Shown piece by piece: positions 21,201-33,084 of a stretch of 64,000 nt of DNA. The stretch comes from Ilex aquifolium. Lineage: Eukaryota; Streptophyta; Magnoliopsida; Aquifoliales; Aquifoliaceae. The first letter of the stretch is position 1; each line of letters opens with the position of its first letter. The translations under genes and the position numbers were made by a program. The stretch is from NCBI GenBank assembly GCA_951799425.1, contig OX637399.1, positions 20,682,001 through 20,746,000 on the forward strand. Reading direction: 5' to 3'. A model generated the notes under the pieces. It was not told the DNA's origin, did no database searches, and saw only the letters and a program-made list of their open reading frames with translations.

Positions 21201-23250
21201 TCAGGAAGGAGGCAGTTCGGAGGAGCTCACAGTAGAGTAACGAGAATATGGCTCAGAAGACGGAGGCACATCCACCTCTTTCAAGGCAGCGAGCCAACCC
21301 TTAGAGAAATATGTGTTCTTGAGAGAAGGAATTTGCAGAGCCAAATCATTCTCCGCCTTCTCCATACCCTGATCAAAGGAAGCATCCTCCAAATCTTTGA
21401 ACTCAGTTTTGAAAGACTTGAACTCCTCCTAAAGTGTAGAGTGCTCTAGCTTCGTTTGGGTAAGCTCGATGTTGAATGTAGATTCTAAAGCCTTTAGATC
21501 CGCCACCTCAGCAACAAGCCTTTTGTTTTCTTCAGTCAAATCTGGTGTTTGAGCATAAAGAATCAGCATATCTTTGCAAAGCTTGTCATATTTTGCGTCA
21601 GTGTTCTCCTTCTTAGCCAAAGCCACCATACGATCATAGCGAGCTTGCTTCATTGCCATGTCTTTTTTTACAATCCTCGCCCCAACTTCATGAACCTTTT
21701 GAAGTCCCTACAAATCACAAAGAGAAATGAATGAAGAATATTTGAAAAAAAACCATCTTCCAAAAGGAAAAAAAAAGGGAGATGTAAGAATACCTGAACT
21801 ATCTGTTGGATAGCTTGCCGAGTAATTTCATCATCGGACATCACCTCGTTTGCAGTCAAATCACGAGGAAGAATCATTCCTTTGGCAATGCCCACTACCA
21901 CATTAAAGTCTTCAGCAGCAGAGTCACGAACAATAATTTTCATTCCTTTTGCCTTCAGAATTGGGGGAAAGAGGGGAATCACAGACTCTAGGGGAAGGAA
22001 AGTATCAGGTTTTGACACTTTGTGCTTCTTAGGGGCATGATCGTTAGAAAGGACCAAGATGTCTTCTGGATGATCGGTTGGAAGAAGAGTTGGCTTCGAA
22101 GTAGCAAAAGGGAGTTCGGGTTGGATGAAAGAAGTCTCGAGGTTTACTTCTATCAAAGCCCTAGCCGAGTCATCCATCGGCACCTTCAAATGCATGACCT
22201 GCTTCGCCTCGGTAGGTTCTTCCAAAGCAGGTCCTTCGGGATCGGAAGAGGTTTGAACTTGGGTAGAAGACATTTCAATCGTACTTGAAGAGGATAGGAA
22301 ATCGAGGAAGTTCCTCACCGACATATTCCTTCCAAAAGGGCCAACCGCAGCCTTCTTGCGAGACCGAGGAGTTTGATCCTGAGTAGCTTGGACGGTTTGA
22401 TGATCGTCGGCCAGAGTAGCATTGGGGCGAGGAGGAACCGCAATAAAAGAAATGTAGGTTGGTGTGTACCTAAGCAAGGTGTGAACATTTCAACAGAAGA
22501 GAGATTCGTTGAAGCCCCGTACCTTCTTCAATTCTTCTATTTTCACAGATTTCTCAGGGATCCTTCCCTTAAGAGTTTCACCTACAGGAAACGTACCCAG
22601 ACAGAAGGGGAAATACAAGTTTAAAGGAAAGTGTTTTAAAAAAAAAAAGAGAAAAAGAGAAAGAGGAATATCGTCAGTCACCTAGAGCACCTTCTTCATA
22701 AGGGCATCGGTAAGAAGGAATTTCACCAGTAGCATATTCCTAATTACTAGAAACAAATACGACGTCATTTTCATGACCTTTGTTCGAGTCTGGGAGCTGG
22801 GTCACCAAGTACAAGTCATTCTTCCTCACTACGAGATAGTAATTATCGCCAACAGGTTTGATAATGTAGTAGAAGAGGATCTCCCAAAGACTTAGGCTCA
22901 AATGTAGAAGCTTGTTAAGGGCAGCAACGTCTATTACAATCCTAAAAAAGTTAGGACAACATTGAATGGGGCACAACTTCAGTGCTGAAAGAACCCATAA
23001 AAGAAGAGGATGAAGGGGAAAATGAACACCACCTTCAGTGATGGCTCGAGTATGGATGGAGATGCTCTCCCTAGTACCAATTAGAGTTCATTGGTTCCGA
23101 CAATGCGAATTTGAACAACGTTGCGAATCTGGTACTTGGTTCTGAAAGTAGGTATATCTGAAGGAGTGAGATGAGCTATTTCAGAGGTAAAATCCAAAGC
23201 AGCAAAGATAAAGCCAGGAAGAAAAACGAGTGAAGAAGACAGGAAGGCTT
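21201..23250 (-). pseudogene. Antisense gene of Tat-B (aORF), decayed
   Basis: Same position and strand as the antisense gene of Tat-A. From the 5' side: a segment at about 23160-22690 (LCPIQCCPNFFRIVID, ALNKLLHLSLSLWEILFYY, VTQLPDSNKGHENDVVF) that matches the domain between FPIPGP and the GWYHF..GLISNHHKW motif of Tat-A; an exon at about 22477-21795 with RSRKKAAVG, Ser/Thr-rich and Pro-rich parts; and 21659-21201 with a coiled coil (EENKRLVAEVADLKALES), interrupted by a TAG at 21429-21431 and continuing in the same frame to SSELPPS. Exon borders are approximate. Function unknown. Confidence 0.6.
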
Positions 23251-23429
23251 GCACCCCTTTTTAAAGCATGGAACTAATAAAGTGACTAAAGCCCAAAGGA
23301 CAAATGTGTAATGCAAGACATGTCGTCAAAACAAAGTGCATGTCTCAAGGATGCATGCAATGATTAACTGGGGAACACAAAATGAATGCTAGATGAAAAA
23401 AAGCTAGACACATGTTTCCTGAGGGCAAG

Positions 23430-24043
23430 TGAAGGGACACAAAATTATGCCACGTAAAAGGAATAGTTAATGCACTCACGTGAGAATGACGAGACAGATC
23501 ACATGGGGAATAGTGAAATAAAAGCCAAATCAAGCAGGGAAAACTCGGTTCATGATGCCGAGCAAGTCATCAAAAGAGCTTGATAAAAGAAGTAAGAGCT
23601 CAGTTCCAATAAGACTGAGTTTCGTTTGGAACAACCTCAAACAAAGGAAATGCCTACAATCAGGGGATTTAGGTACAACAAATAAGAGTAATCATTGGCT
23701 CGGGAAGAGCTAGTCAACAAAGGGAGCGTCTAGAGAGATTTAAGCAATCCCTAACAATTATCCCAGATTGATAGAAGGTGTGCCACCTTGCATCATCAAT
23801 TAGGGGAACCCTAGCGAGGGGGAGACACTATATAAAAGGTCGAGTATGCACAGTAAAAGGTACACAAAACCTTCCATGCATACACATTCCTTTCATACAC
23901 TTACTGACTTAAGTATTGGAGTGCCTTCGACCGAAACACTTCGGTCCTAGGTAGTTTATTCGTTCTGCAGGAAAGAGAAGGCTGGAGACAAGAATCATAC
24001 TCATCAACTTACGTGAGATGTGAATCCATTTTCATCGCTTACA
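23430..24043 (+). repeat. 3' LTR of Tat-B
   Basis: Starts TGAAGGGACACAAAATTATG after the purine tract GAGGGCAAG and ends ATCGCTTACA, followed by the target duplication ATAAT. TATATAAAA near 23829 is the probable TATA box. A small hairpin CGACCGAAACACTTCGGTC lies near 23928-23946. Confidence 0.88.
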
Positions 24044-24138
24044 ATAATTATTTTTCTAATTTTTTTACTCCTTAAATAATTAGGTAAGAGGGAGGAAAAA
24101 TAGTGAAAGTGATAATGAAAAATGATGAGATACAAGTT

Positions 24139-24681
24139 CTATGCATCACACAGGATCCTAGGAATTTCAGGGACCATCCTTGGTCCATTTCTCCCCCTAG
24201 GATTTCCTAGGAAAAATTTTGGAAATATTTCTACAAGTTCTCCATCGAACACCATGTTAAAATGATTTTGGCGTGAGATACCTGGTCTTTCATTAGCAAC
24301 CATCGGTGGTGGTCTTTGATTTTCTATAGAAAATACCACAGGACTAGTATTTCCTTCATCCACTACTTGATTCCTAGTTGCAATGTTTGATTTCTGATTG
24401 AATGGTCCTAACATTGGTGTTGAAACATTCAATAATTCATGCATGACATTAACTAATTCTTGTTTAATGTTAGAATTGGGATTGTGCAATACCTGTTTCA
24501 ATTTCTGCACAAACTCCTGTATTTGCACACTTTCTTTGCTATTGGACTGGCCATTCACTGGATTCTCAGATTCCACAGGATGGGTACTCGAATTTGCTTC
24601 ATGATTGCCATCAACTGGTGTCATTTCTGCAATTTCGTCAGTATCAAACATAATCTCGTCTTGCTTCCTTGTTCGCACCAT
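24139..24681 (-). CDS. Gag-like N-terminal ORF of the truncated retroelement
   Basis: 180 residues starting MVRTRKQDEIMFDTDE, acidic and Asn/Ser-rich, with a possible helical stretch (VQKLKQVLHNPNSNIKQEL) and an Arg/Gly/Pro-rich end (GNPRGRNGPRMVPEIP). No catalytic domain and no zinc knuckle are present. The call as gag rests on its position just after an LTR-like promoter and leader. I do not recognise the family from the protein itself. The frame ends at 24139, where element sequence seems to stop. Confidence 0.42.
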   Translation of the reverse strand: MVRTRKQDEIMFDTDEIAEMTPVDGNHEANSSTHPVESENPVNGQSNSKESVQIQEFVQKLKQVLHNPNSNIKQELVNVMHELLNVSTPMLGPFNQKSNIATRNQVVDEGNTSPVVFSIENQRPPPMVANERPGISRQNHFNMVFDGELVEIFPKFFLGNPRGRNGPRMVPEIPRILCDA

Positions 24682-25230
24682 CTTCCTTAATCCAAGTTAG
24701 TGATGTTGTCCCACCAGGCGTGCTAAAAGATTGTTGCTCCAAAATCTATTGCGGTCGACAAAATGCCTCAATTGAGAGAAATTTCAGGCGATTGCTTGTG
24801 ATGGCTTCAATTGCCTTGTTTCATGACTTTCTTGGATGAAATTTTAAAGCGATGAACACATGGAATAATGAACTAATAAAAGAAGATTCCTTTATTAATT
24901 CAATCGAAAGGGTTTCAGTTACAAAGATACTGAATTAACTACCTTTGATTATAACGCTTACTTTTTAAAACTAACTTTAGCACTACTTCTAAGTGCTCTG
25001 ATCGTGGGTCTTGTAGGGGGTTTGAGTTATTTTTTTTTAGCTTCCTTCTTTTTCTCATTTTATAGCCACTCCCTTTGACAAATTTTCCCTTTATTGATGG
25101 TTGATTGACTTGTAATTCCCAGACAGTTATTCCTTATTTTAAACCAAAGTTGTGGCTTATCATTTCTCACATTTTCTTCAGGTTTTGACACGTGACAACC
25201 TTTTAATGACATTAAGCTTGCCAACAACAC
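24139..25230 (-). mobile_element. Truncated LTR retroelement (LTR, leader, start of gag)
   Basis: On the minus strand, an LTR-like segment starts near 25230 (TGTTGGCAAGC), has GGCTATAAAATG as TATA box (near 25065) and AATAAAGG (near 24890), and is followed by GCACGCCTGGTGGGAC (a leader/primer-site-like motif, about 24703-24718) and an ATG at 24681. Everything after the first 180 codons is missing. It adjoins the right target duplication of Tat-B, separated by about 90 bp. Confidence 0.52.
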
Positions 25231-25479
25231 ATGCATCGAATGTCTTTATAATTTTGTATTTAAAGTCAAAACACAAATGAATAAATTTTTGTATTCAATT
25301 ATATGCGTCAACGGATCTTGGGACTACCGTTCCAACAACTATCTCTTGCGAGCTTCCTCAAATGCATCTTTACCTCATGTGTACCAATTGGCCATCTTGA
25401 TTGTATCTGATATCGCCCTTCTTTCTTTCTCTTACCCTCTTTCTCTCTCTCGCCTCTATCTAATTCGGTGGATTGGGTG

Positions 25480-25945
25480 GTGGATTTTGGGTGGTAGGTT
25501 TTGGGTGGTTGATGGTGGTGGGTTTCAGTGGTGGTGGGGGGTTTTGCAAGGGGTTGGGTGGTTGGTGGTGGTGGGTTTCGGTGGTATTGTGGGTTTTGCA
25601 GGGGGGTTGGGTGGTGGGTTTCGGTGGAGTTAGGGGTTTTGCAGGGGTTGGGTGATTGATGGTGGTGGGTTTCAGTGGTGTTGTGGGTTTTCAAGGGGGT
25701 TGGGTGGTGGGTTTTGAGTGGTTGGTGGTGGTGGGTTTCGGTGGTATTGGGGGTTTTGCAAGGGGGTTGGTGGTGGTGGGTTCGGTGGTGGTGGATTCGG
25801 TGGTGTTGTGGGTTTTCAAGGGGGGTTGGGTGGTGGGTTTTGAGTGGTTGGTGGTGGTGGGTTCCAGTGGTGTTAGGTGTTTTGCAAGGGGGTTGGGTGA
25901 TGGGTTTTGGGGTATCGGTGGTGTTGGTGAGTTGATATCATCTGC
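25480..25945. repeat. G-rich GGTGGTGGGTTT minisatellite
   Basis: About 460 bp of imperfect units built from GGTGGTGGGTTTCGGTGG, GTTTTGCAAGGGGGTTGGG and similar blocks, with nearly all G on the plus strand. The Thr/His/Pro-rich minus-strand frames are a by-product of the repeat. Confidence 0.88.
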
Positions 25946-26281
25946 ACCAACCACCATCTCTATTTAGTAATTAAGCAGAAAGATAATGATCTCAAGGCAA
26001 GGAGAATGACCTTATGTCTTTGATCTAAAAATGCGGTTAATATAAAATTAAAATATATGATAGAAATTAAAGTGGTTATCAAATATATTTTTTATTTTAG
26101 TTTCCAAATTTTCTAAAATAAACCAAGCACATTTTTTGTTTCAATTTTGTATCACAAAAAAAAAAAAAATTGATTCTATTTTAAATTTTAAAAAAAATAT
26201 AAAAACAAAAACGTTACCAAACGCACCCTAAATAATTGAACGTTTTTATTCATTGGCACAATTTAACAACACATAGTGGCA

Positions 26282-26317
<36 letters not shown>

Positions 26318-27854
26318 TAGAAAGAGATAGAGATTCCTGGTGGGATGGATGGGTTTATAGTGGGAGTGTGGTAGCTAGGGTCCAAGATTGGTTGATTCGG
26401 TGCTCTTGAATTTCTCTAGAGACATTTGGAATTGTGAGCCTTTGAGAGGACTTGTTTTTGGTTGAAATCTTCACATTGTTGTGTTTTGAGGCGAAGCAGA
26501 GAGAAAAGAGGAAGAGATTGAGAACAATTATAGTGCCAACTGCCAAGGGAAACCCCCGAGGACTGACCAAAGATTGACGTTCGTTTAGAAGAAGAGGAAG
26601 ATGAAGAGGGAGAGAGAAATTTACCTGAGAGAGTGGCACCATCGCCGTCATCGCTTTGCTGTTAGTGGGGTGAAGGGGGGGAGGCTGACGATGGTTGGAG
26701 GAGGATGGGGGTGTCGGTCATGGTAGATAGAGGGAGATAAAGAGAAAGAAGAGGAAGGGGTGGGGGAATTAATCTAGAGAGAGGGGAATGGGTGGGATTG
26801 TGTTGTAGGAGGGGGAGGGTTTGGGGAAATCTAGAAGAAGAAAAATAGAAAGGGGAAGAGAAAAGGAAACAAATAAACAAAACGTGAGGGAGCTAGAGAA
26901 TATTTGAAAGAGCCATTGCTAGTTTGGAAAGGAGATTTGGGGGAAGGGACACACGTTTGGAAATATTTTTTTTTTTTTGGGTCAAATACATTTGGAAATA
27001 TGAGGGGAGAGATTGAGGTATAGGGATTTAGATAGAAATTTTAGGGGGTGATTAATGTAACTAAAAATAAAAAAATTTGGGCGGGAGAAAATTTGTACCT
27101 ACTAGGCTAACACGCACCGCACCAATTGGGAAAGGTGTGTCTGGCCAATTCATGTGCGTGAATTGGGGAGGGAGGGGGAGAGAGAGTGTGTGAGAGTTTG
27201 ACCTTCAGTATTACTTGACCAATTGGGATTTACATGATTTAAGGAAATTAATTAATTTAGAGGTGTCAGTATTGGAAATAAAATTTTGAGTGGCGAAAAA
27301 ATTTTAAGAGCTATTTTAGTACGGCAGAACGAAATGATCTGAAACATAAATAAATTGAGACAGATTGAGATAGCTCATCCATCGGATGATGCCTTGTTTT
27401 ATCAAGAAACGATCTCAGTCGCTCTTTGTCTTTAAATTCAAAGCTAGAACTCGTTACCAATTTAATGGAAGTGATTTATTAGGTCAACGAATTAGGTTTA
27501 AATAGAATTATTGAAAAACATAAGTATACAAAGGGGGAAATTTCAACCAAAAAAATAAAAAAAAGTATGGGGGAAAACAAATAATAGTATCAATGATAAA
27601 TATGGCTAGTTAGGATCTCATGCAGTTCTTTATGACCCTGACCTGCAAATGGATGTTTATGAGCTTGTATTCGAGACTTTACTTCTAACGGTCATATGGC
27701 CCAATACTTGCCAAAATAGTTGAGAAATTCCAAGTATAAGTTAGCCGTTAATTATACTAGGTTTTGGTTGATAATTATGGGATTATATAAGGTACACCAT
27801 GCATATGTGCTGGCTTGTTATTGGAATGTTAGGATAAGTTAGGCTCAATTTTAT
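25946..27854. other. Intergenic DNA, no supported gene
   Basis: Contains a (TG)n microsatellite at 26284-26316 and a CT-rich (minus strand) block at 26580-26880. Short minus-strand frames there end at once or change frame, so no gene is called. The rest is AT-rich. Confidence 0.55.
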
Positions 27855-28377
27855 GGCCGTTTGGTAGGGTGGACGCTTTCTATCCTTCAAGTGATGAATT
27901 CTTCATTTCCCTCCTTTGTATTTGGTAAGAGGGATGAAAAGTAAGAAGGATTAATTTTATTTTTTTTTTGTGTTTGATAAGATGGAAAAAGAAATTTTTT
28001 TATTTATTATTTTTTTTAATTTTAAATTTTTATAATTCTTATTAGAAAAAATATAAATACATATTTTATCATTATATTTATATATGAAATTAATGCATAC
28101 ATAATATGTAATTGATAAATATGATATATGTATATATCAAATGATATATAGACAAGTAACATACATTTTAACACACATAATTAACTTTCTATCAATATTT
28201 CTCCCAATTTTAGAAGGATTGATTGTGGTGAGTTGGAAGGATTGATTGTGGTGAGTTGGAAGGAAAGTTAATCCATTCATTTTTCTATCCTTCTTATTTT
28301 TCTTCTTAACCAAACATGATGTTTTATTTATCTCTCCAATTTTTCATCCTTCCATTTTCTATCGTACCAAACGAAAC
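27855..28377. mobile_element. MITE-like element, GGCCGTTTGGTA termini
   Basis: About 520 bp with inverted ends GGCCGTTTGGTA and TACCAAACGAAAC. The inner ends also correspond in inverted form (ATCCTTC..., ...GGAAGGAT). The same family occurs at 61691-62975. No coding capacity. The superfamily is not certain and no clean target duplication was seen. Confidence 0.65.
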
Positions 28378-28904
28378 ATTAGTAATTAATTTTGAATTAA
28401 ATGATCAACATAATGAAAAATTATGAAGTTAACAAAAAAATTATATACACGATGCATTTTTATTTTTTTAAAAGTAGAGATGCAATACTAAAAAATAATT
28501 TCCGATAGTGTATGGGACTCTGAGATTGTCATATTAGCTATTGGTGATGATGCGATATAGGTTATATTCCACTAATTGCTAGACAGAAAGCATGTATACA
28601 GATACACTATCAGAAGGGACGTGTTAAAGTTTAGTGCAACCTTTCATGTCAAGAAGGAACAAATGAGTTATAGAAAGGCAATGTTTTGGGACCAACTTGA
28701 GCCCTCTAGCCCACCTTGTGTCATTGAACAAAATCTAAAGCCAGCATATACAAAGGTGATGCTAGATTGGCAAAAAAAAAGGGCCTAAAAACACGGACAA
28801 AATGACGTGATATTATTATTATAGGACACGTCATTTAGTTCTTATTTTTAATCTATTTTTTTGTCAGTATAGCATTACCTCAGTATAAAATATTCTAAAA
28901 CAAT
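28378..28904. other. Intergenic DNA downstream of UGT-2
   Basis: AT-rich. A 70-codon plus-strand frame at 28576-28788 has no recognisable feature. The 3' UTR of UGT-2 should lie at the right edge. Confidence 0.5.
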
Positions 28905-31900
28905 TTACTCCATAGAAGCTAAAGATGATTGGAGGTTGTATCTTGTCTTTTTTTGAATTTCAGCCTTGACATCCTGTATAAAGTGATTAAAATTTCTCGA
29001 GGATGATCCATCAGCTGCCAATGCATTCTCTAATGCCTTTCTCACTTTATTGATTTCCTTTCTCAACTCATCCGAACTTTTTCCTCTCATCAGATGGCTG
29101 ATCTTCTCCGCAACCTCCTCCCTTGTGATCAATTCCTTATCACACAGATTAATGCCTATCTTCCAATCATCAACCACTAATTTCCTATTAGTGAACTGAT
29201 CGGTCAACAAAGGATAACAAATTAACGGAACACCACACCATATACTTTCCAATATGGAATTCCACCCACAATGAGTTAAGAACCCACCAATTGAGGGATG
29301 TGAGATAACCGCAATTTGACAGCACCACGGCACGATCAACCCTAGGTCTTTGATGTCGTCTTCAAATCCATTTGGCAGGAAATCAGTTTCGTCTGAACTC
29401 ACAATATCTGGCCGAAGCACCCACACAAAATTCACTTGACTTAGCAAAAGCCCGTTTGCTATCTTGACAATATCTTGTTTACTAGTATGAGCATAGCTAC
29501 CAAATGAGACATACAACAGTGACCCATGAGCCTTATTGTCGAGCCATTGGGTGCAGTCTGACTCGGACCACAGGCTCGTAGCCACAGCGCTCTTTGTGAA
29601 GCCAGCAGGGAAAATGGGTCCAATGGCATAGGCAGGTTGTTTCTGATATAGTGCTGAGATTGTTTCGGTTTCAAGATCTTCCACAGTGTTACAAATTATA
29701 ATATTAGCTCGCTTCACATCATCGAACGCCTTGTAGATCACCCGGTGCACCACCGTCGATATATCGGTAGCTCGGAGATATGACATCAGGTCCCTTGGTT
29801 CTATAGCCTTCACACCTGGTATGTAATCTATGGTGTCCTTGCGATTATCTGATTTAAAAAAAAAACAGATATATTTTTTTATCTAATTAAATAGCAATAT
29901 CAATGTGAAGAGTGGTAACAGGAACGAGCTGTAAATTCAGATGTCTTAAATAACTTGTTTTTGACCGGACTGGAGAGGGGATTAATTAAGGTGTGTGTAG
30001 ATTGACCTAGATACTCTGACTATTGGAAAAAAAAAATACCAATACCCATTCAATTGGTATTTAATTATTTTTTAAGATTCTAAACAATTACAAAACAAAA
30101 TGGACTATTCGACATCAAGGACCCAAATTTATAAAATAGTTTAAAAATTTTATGCAACTTGATTATTTTTTTCCTGGCATTGTTCGAGTTGATAATGAGG
30201 CGGTGTATAGGTGATACAAGTGGAGGAATTGTTTAATAAAGGGGAACAGAAACCAATTCAAAACACTAATACACACAAACAGCCTACCATATTCTATATA
30301 TATATATATGGAATATTTAGACAACTATACATATAAGGATAATTGTGGAAAACTTGCACCACCATATGCATGATAGCTTACATACTCATTTTAGGATAAA
30401 TATCATAATATGTTCATAGAGTTTCATCACGAAATTTTAATTTTGGCTCCTAAGTTTTTAATTATCTCAATTTAATCCTTAAATTATGAAAATTGTAACA
30501 ATCAGTCTACCTCTTCCATTCAATTCTCCCATTAAATAGAACAACAAAACCAACAAATAAAAATTTAGGTAACAAATTAAAACAAGTGTGTCGTGGGCTT
30601 CTCCTTTTGTTTTAGCGGAAAATAGGACCACATGGACATACTATTATTGAGAATTTAAAAACTAAATTAGGAAATTTAGAAGTTTAGAGGATATTTTAGA
30701 CTCCTAGGCATAACTTGTGGGACGTCTTTTTATCTTTCACTTTATATGTCCGTTAGAATAATGCCTTAATGATGTGAGAGCATCCTCAACCCAGCTCTCC
30801 AAAATAACTAGTCAAAATATATTTAAATATTATATTATCTATTTTAGCTAGCCACTTTTATAAATTCACTCCAACCATACTCTCTATTTTAGTTAACTAC
30901 TTCACCTAAATTTCACTAACATCCAATAATTTAAAAGGAATACAACATATTTATAGAGAGAGATAGAGAGAGAAAAAAGTGGAGAGAGAATTTAGAGAGG
31001 TTAAATGGCTCTCCACATTTAGAGAGCTATTTGGGTGAAATGAGAAATAGAGAGTGGGTTGGAGAGGATTGTTTGTGTTTGACTGACTAAAATAGCTAAA
31101 AGAAAAAAAATAGAGAGTGGTTTGGAGATGCTCTTAGCTATGTGAGATAATGTGCTCCTTACAATAATGTGAGATAATTGTTGTAAGTATCGGTAAACCA
31201 TACAATATATATGTACTTTTTTATGTTAATGAACTAAATAAATTACTAAAAAAAAAGAGATGAATATGCACATAAAATTTTCCCCATTCTTCAGTTTTTG
31301 GTCTCAAAATGCACATAAATCAAAAAGAAAAAAGTTATTAAATCAGTTTGGCTGAATGGCATGAATGAATTATACAGGAAGAGAGAGAGAGAGAGATCAA
31401 AGTACCGTTAGAAGCAAAATGACTATTTTTCTTCAGCAGGTCCAAGTGATAGTATAAAGTGAAGACCAAAGCTGGTTCAGTCCAGAATGAGACATTAACA
31501 AGGTTATACTTCTTCGCAATAGTCGCCGGCCAAACGTAAAAAGTGTCGGCGATCAAGCAGGTGACCGGCGGGGTTGCCTGAACCAACTTTCCGACCAATT
31601 CATCCACATGGGCTGAGAAAACATGTAGGAGACCCTCGACGAACTGGTCATGGTTCAGAGACCTGTCGAATCCTAGGGGAAAACCGTCGCTAACGGTCGC
31701 ATAATGTATGTCAAGACCAGATTTACGTGCTTCGGCAAAAATGTCTTCTTGGTTGTTACGTTTTTGTGCTTCGGATATCCGGTGATGGACCGAGTGAGTA
31801 TTGACGAAGGTGATGATGAAGCCATTTGAAGCAAGTTTCATGGCTAGATGGACAAAGGGGATAACATGGCCTTGGTAAGGGTATGGGATCATTACAGCAT

Positions 31901-31925
31901 GAGGCTTTTGGTGATTTTTTGTCAT
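28905..31925 (-). CDS. UGT-2: UDP-glycosyltransferase, UGT86A-like, two exons
   Basis: Paralogue of UGT-1 with the same exon pattern and the same length. Exon 1 is 31925-31406 (donor G/GTACTT) and exon 2 is 29848-28905 (acceptor AAATCAG), giving 487 residues. The 1557-bp intron splits the same GAT codon as in UGT-1. His20 (YQGHVIPF) and Asp127 (LIADTF) form the expected catalytic pair. The PSPG box spans 348-391 (WCCQIAVISHPSIGGF, then HCGWNS, ending LLTDQ) and keeps the usual His that is Asn in UGT-1 and UGT-3. The UDP-sugar donor is probably UDP-glucose; the acceptor is unknown. A CT-rich leader precedes the ATG; no clear TATA box was found. The intron holds a MITE (30778-31133). No stops or frameshifts, so probably functional. 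Confidence 0.9.
30778..31133. mobile_element. MITE in the intron of UGT-2, GAGCATC termini
   Basis: 356 bp between GAGCATCCTCAACCCAGCTC and its inverted counterpart (…GTGGTTTGGAGATGCTC). The inner part is also inverted-repeat-like (TCTCTATTTTAG and CTAAAATAG). GAGCATC-type ends are common in hAT-like MITEs of plants. Flanking ATGTGAGA-type words resemble each other but are not a clean target duplication. Confidence 0.7.
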
Positions 31926-32921
31926 CTTTTGCTGTATTTTGCTTGAGAGCGATAGGGCTCTGATCCGTCCGAATATCTCTACTTTTTATTGTAGAGACAG
32001 AGAGAGAGAGAGAGAAACTAGAGGCAGACCATTGCAATAGGATAAATCACATTTTGACACTTTTGAGAATTATATTTATCACATGGCATCTCCAGCCAGC
32101 CATGATTGTTGGTCTCATGTTGCTGTTTCTTGGCTTTAACAATCTCGTTTCACAAACCGCACATCTAATTTTAATTACCCACTACTCCACATTAATTATC
32201 GCAAAATTGAAAGGTATTAAATGGTATATTTTAATATACGCATGCACATTTTTCACCAAAATCATAACTAGCATTTTGTTTGAGGAACATGTGAAACCAA
32301 TTGAAATAGTTAAGGGGGGTAATGTGAGAAACTCGTTAGTAAAAGGAAGTAAAGTGAGACCATGACCAGAATGAAGGGGGTCAAAATATAATATTTTGCT
32401 TTTAAAATATTAATATGACCTTTTGCGAATGAGTTCTAAACTTGGGTGTTTGAACTGCCCGGGCATCTCAGAAGCACATGCGAATCATTTGCCAAATTAA
32501 ATAAAGTGATTTAAAAAGGTAAAAGACAAGCCCACACATATATATCTCATTCTGTCCGTTGCAGAGCATCCAAAGTGCCAATAATGCAGGTCAAGGAACC
32601 TCACAACTTGTCGAAGAAAGTTATTCAATTCCTCAGCAATTAAGACCTTTCTTAGTTTAGCTATCTTGGTAGGTTAGCACTTTGAATGTGGATTTGGATC
32701 ATCTCAATTTTAAATTTTGTCAATCTGAAATATAAGTTTTACGAATTGATATTTCAATTGAGTTCAATCTACCATTGCATGTCGGATATATAGTAATCCA
32801 CTCATGACATTGGATAAATTCAATCGAGATTGACAAAATTAGGCAAATGATTGAGAGAATTCAGATATTTTGTATTGGTTTGTTATGTGTTACCTTTTTT
32901 TATTAATGATTGTAGTCTTTG
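31926..32921. other. Upstream region of UGT-2 and intergenic DNA
   Basis: The first 120 bp hold the CT-rich (GA-rich on the plus strand, about 31998-32016) leader of UGT-2. No other gene is supported; a 103-codon plus-strand frame at 32054-32365 looks like chance. Confidence 0.5.
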
Positions 32922-33084
32922 TTTTTTTTTTTTTTTTTTGGAATAGAAACGATAACTTTTCATTCATTAGAAATTATAACATTAGATTCGAGGAATGCCA
33001 ATAAAAAAGCTGGAGGGGCATCTCTCCAAACTACTCGGTCTGAACACAATTGTGCATATCTAGCTAATCGATGTGTGACAACAT
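32922..33084 (-). mobile_element. 3' tail of a LINE (end of the RNase H domain) with poly-A
   Basis: On the minus strand the sequence encodes HNVVTHRLARYAQLCSDRVV followed by WRDAPPAFLLAFLESN and a stop at about 32970. This matches the C-terminal end of plant LINE ORF2 proteins with an RNase H domain. A short 3' UTR and an A18 tail (T18 at 32922-32939) follow. It is 5'-truncated, as usual for LINEs; the left part appears cut by the LTR at 33085. Confidence 0.7.

Larger units (their letters stand above)
8396..24043 (+). mobile_element. Tat-B: complete but decayed Tat-lineage Ty3/gypsy element with nested insertions
   Basis: Both LTRs are present (8396-8737 and 23430-24043), and the element is flanked by a perfect 5-bp target duplication ATAAT (8391-8395 and 24044-24048). 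Inside, in order: a primer-binding site, leader, [CACTA fragment 9094-14329 and Tekay-type LTR fragment 14330-15841], gag, protease, RT, RNase H, a second RNase H-like region, integrase, a 95-bp tandem repeat, an antisense gene and a polypurine tract. The coding parts carry many stops and frameshifts. Insertion was next to the UGT-1 promoter. Confidence 0.88.

Noticed and set aside
25308-25957. Thr/His/Pro-rich minus-strand and Gly/Trp-rich plus-strand frames
   Set aside because: By-products of the GGTGGTGGGTTT minisatellite.
26355-26880. Possible first exon on the minus strand (CTCTCAG/GTAAAT donor-like site, CT-rich leader)
   Set aside because: The ATG frame near 26720 ends within about 20 codons, the next frame is out of phase, and no following exon was found.
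28576-28788. 70-codon plus-strand frame near UGT-2
   Set aside because: No homology recognised, AT-rich flank, no promoter or splice context.
32054-32365. 103-codon plus-strand frame with hydrophobic stretches
   Set aside because: Composition expected by chance in AT-rich DNA; no domain.
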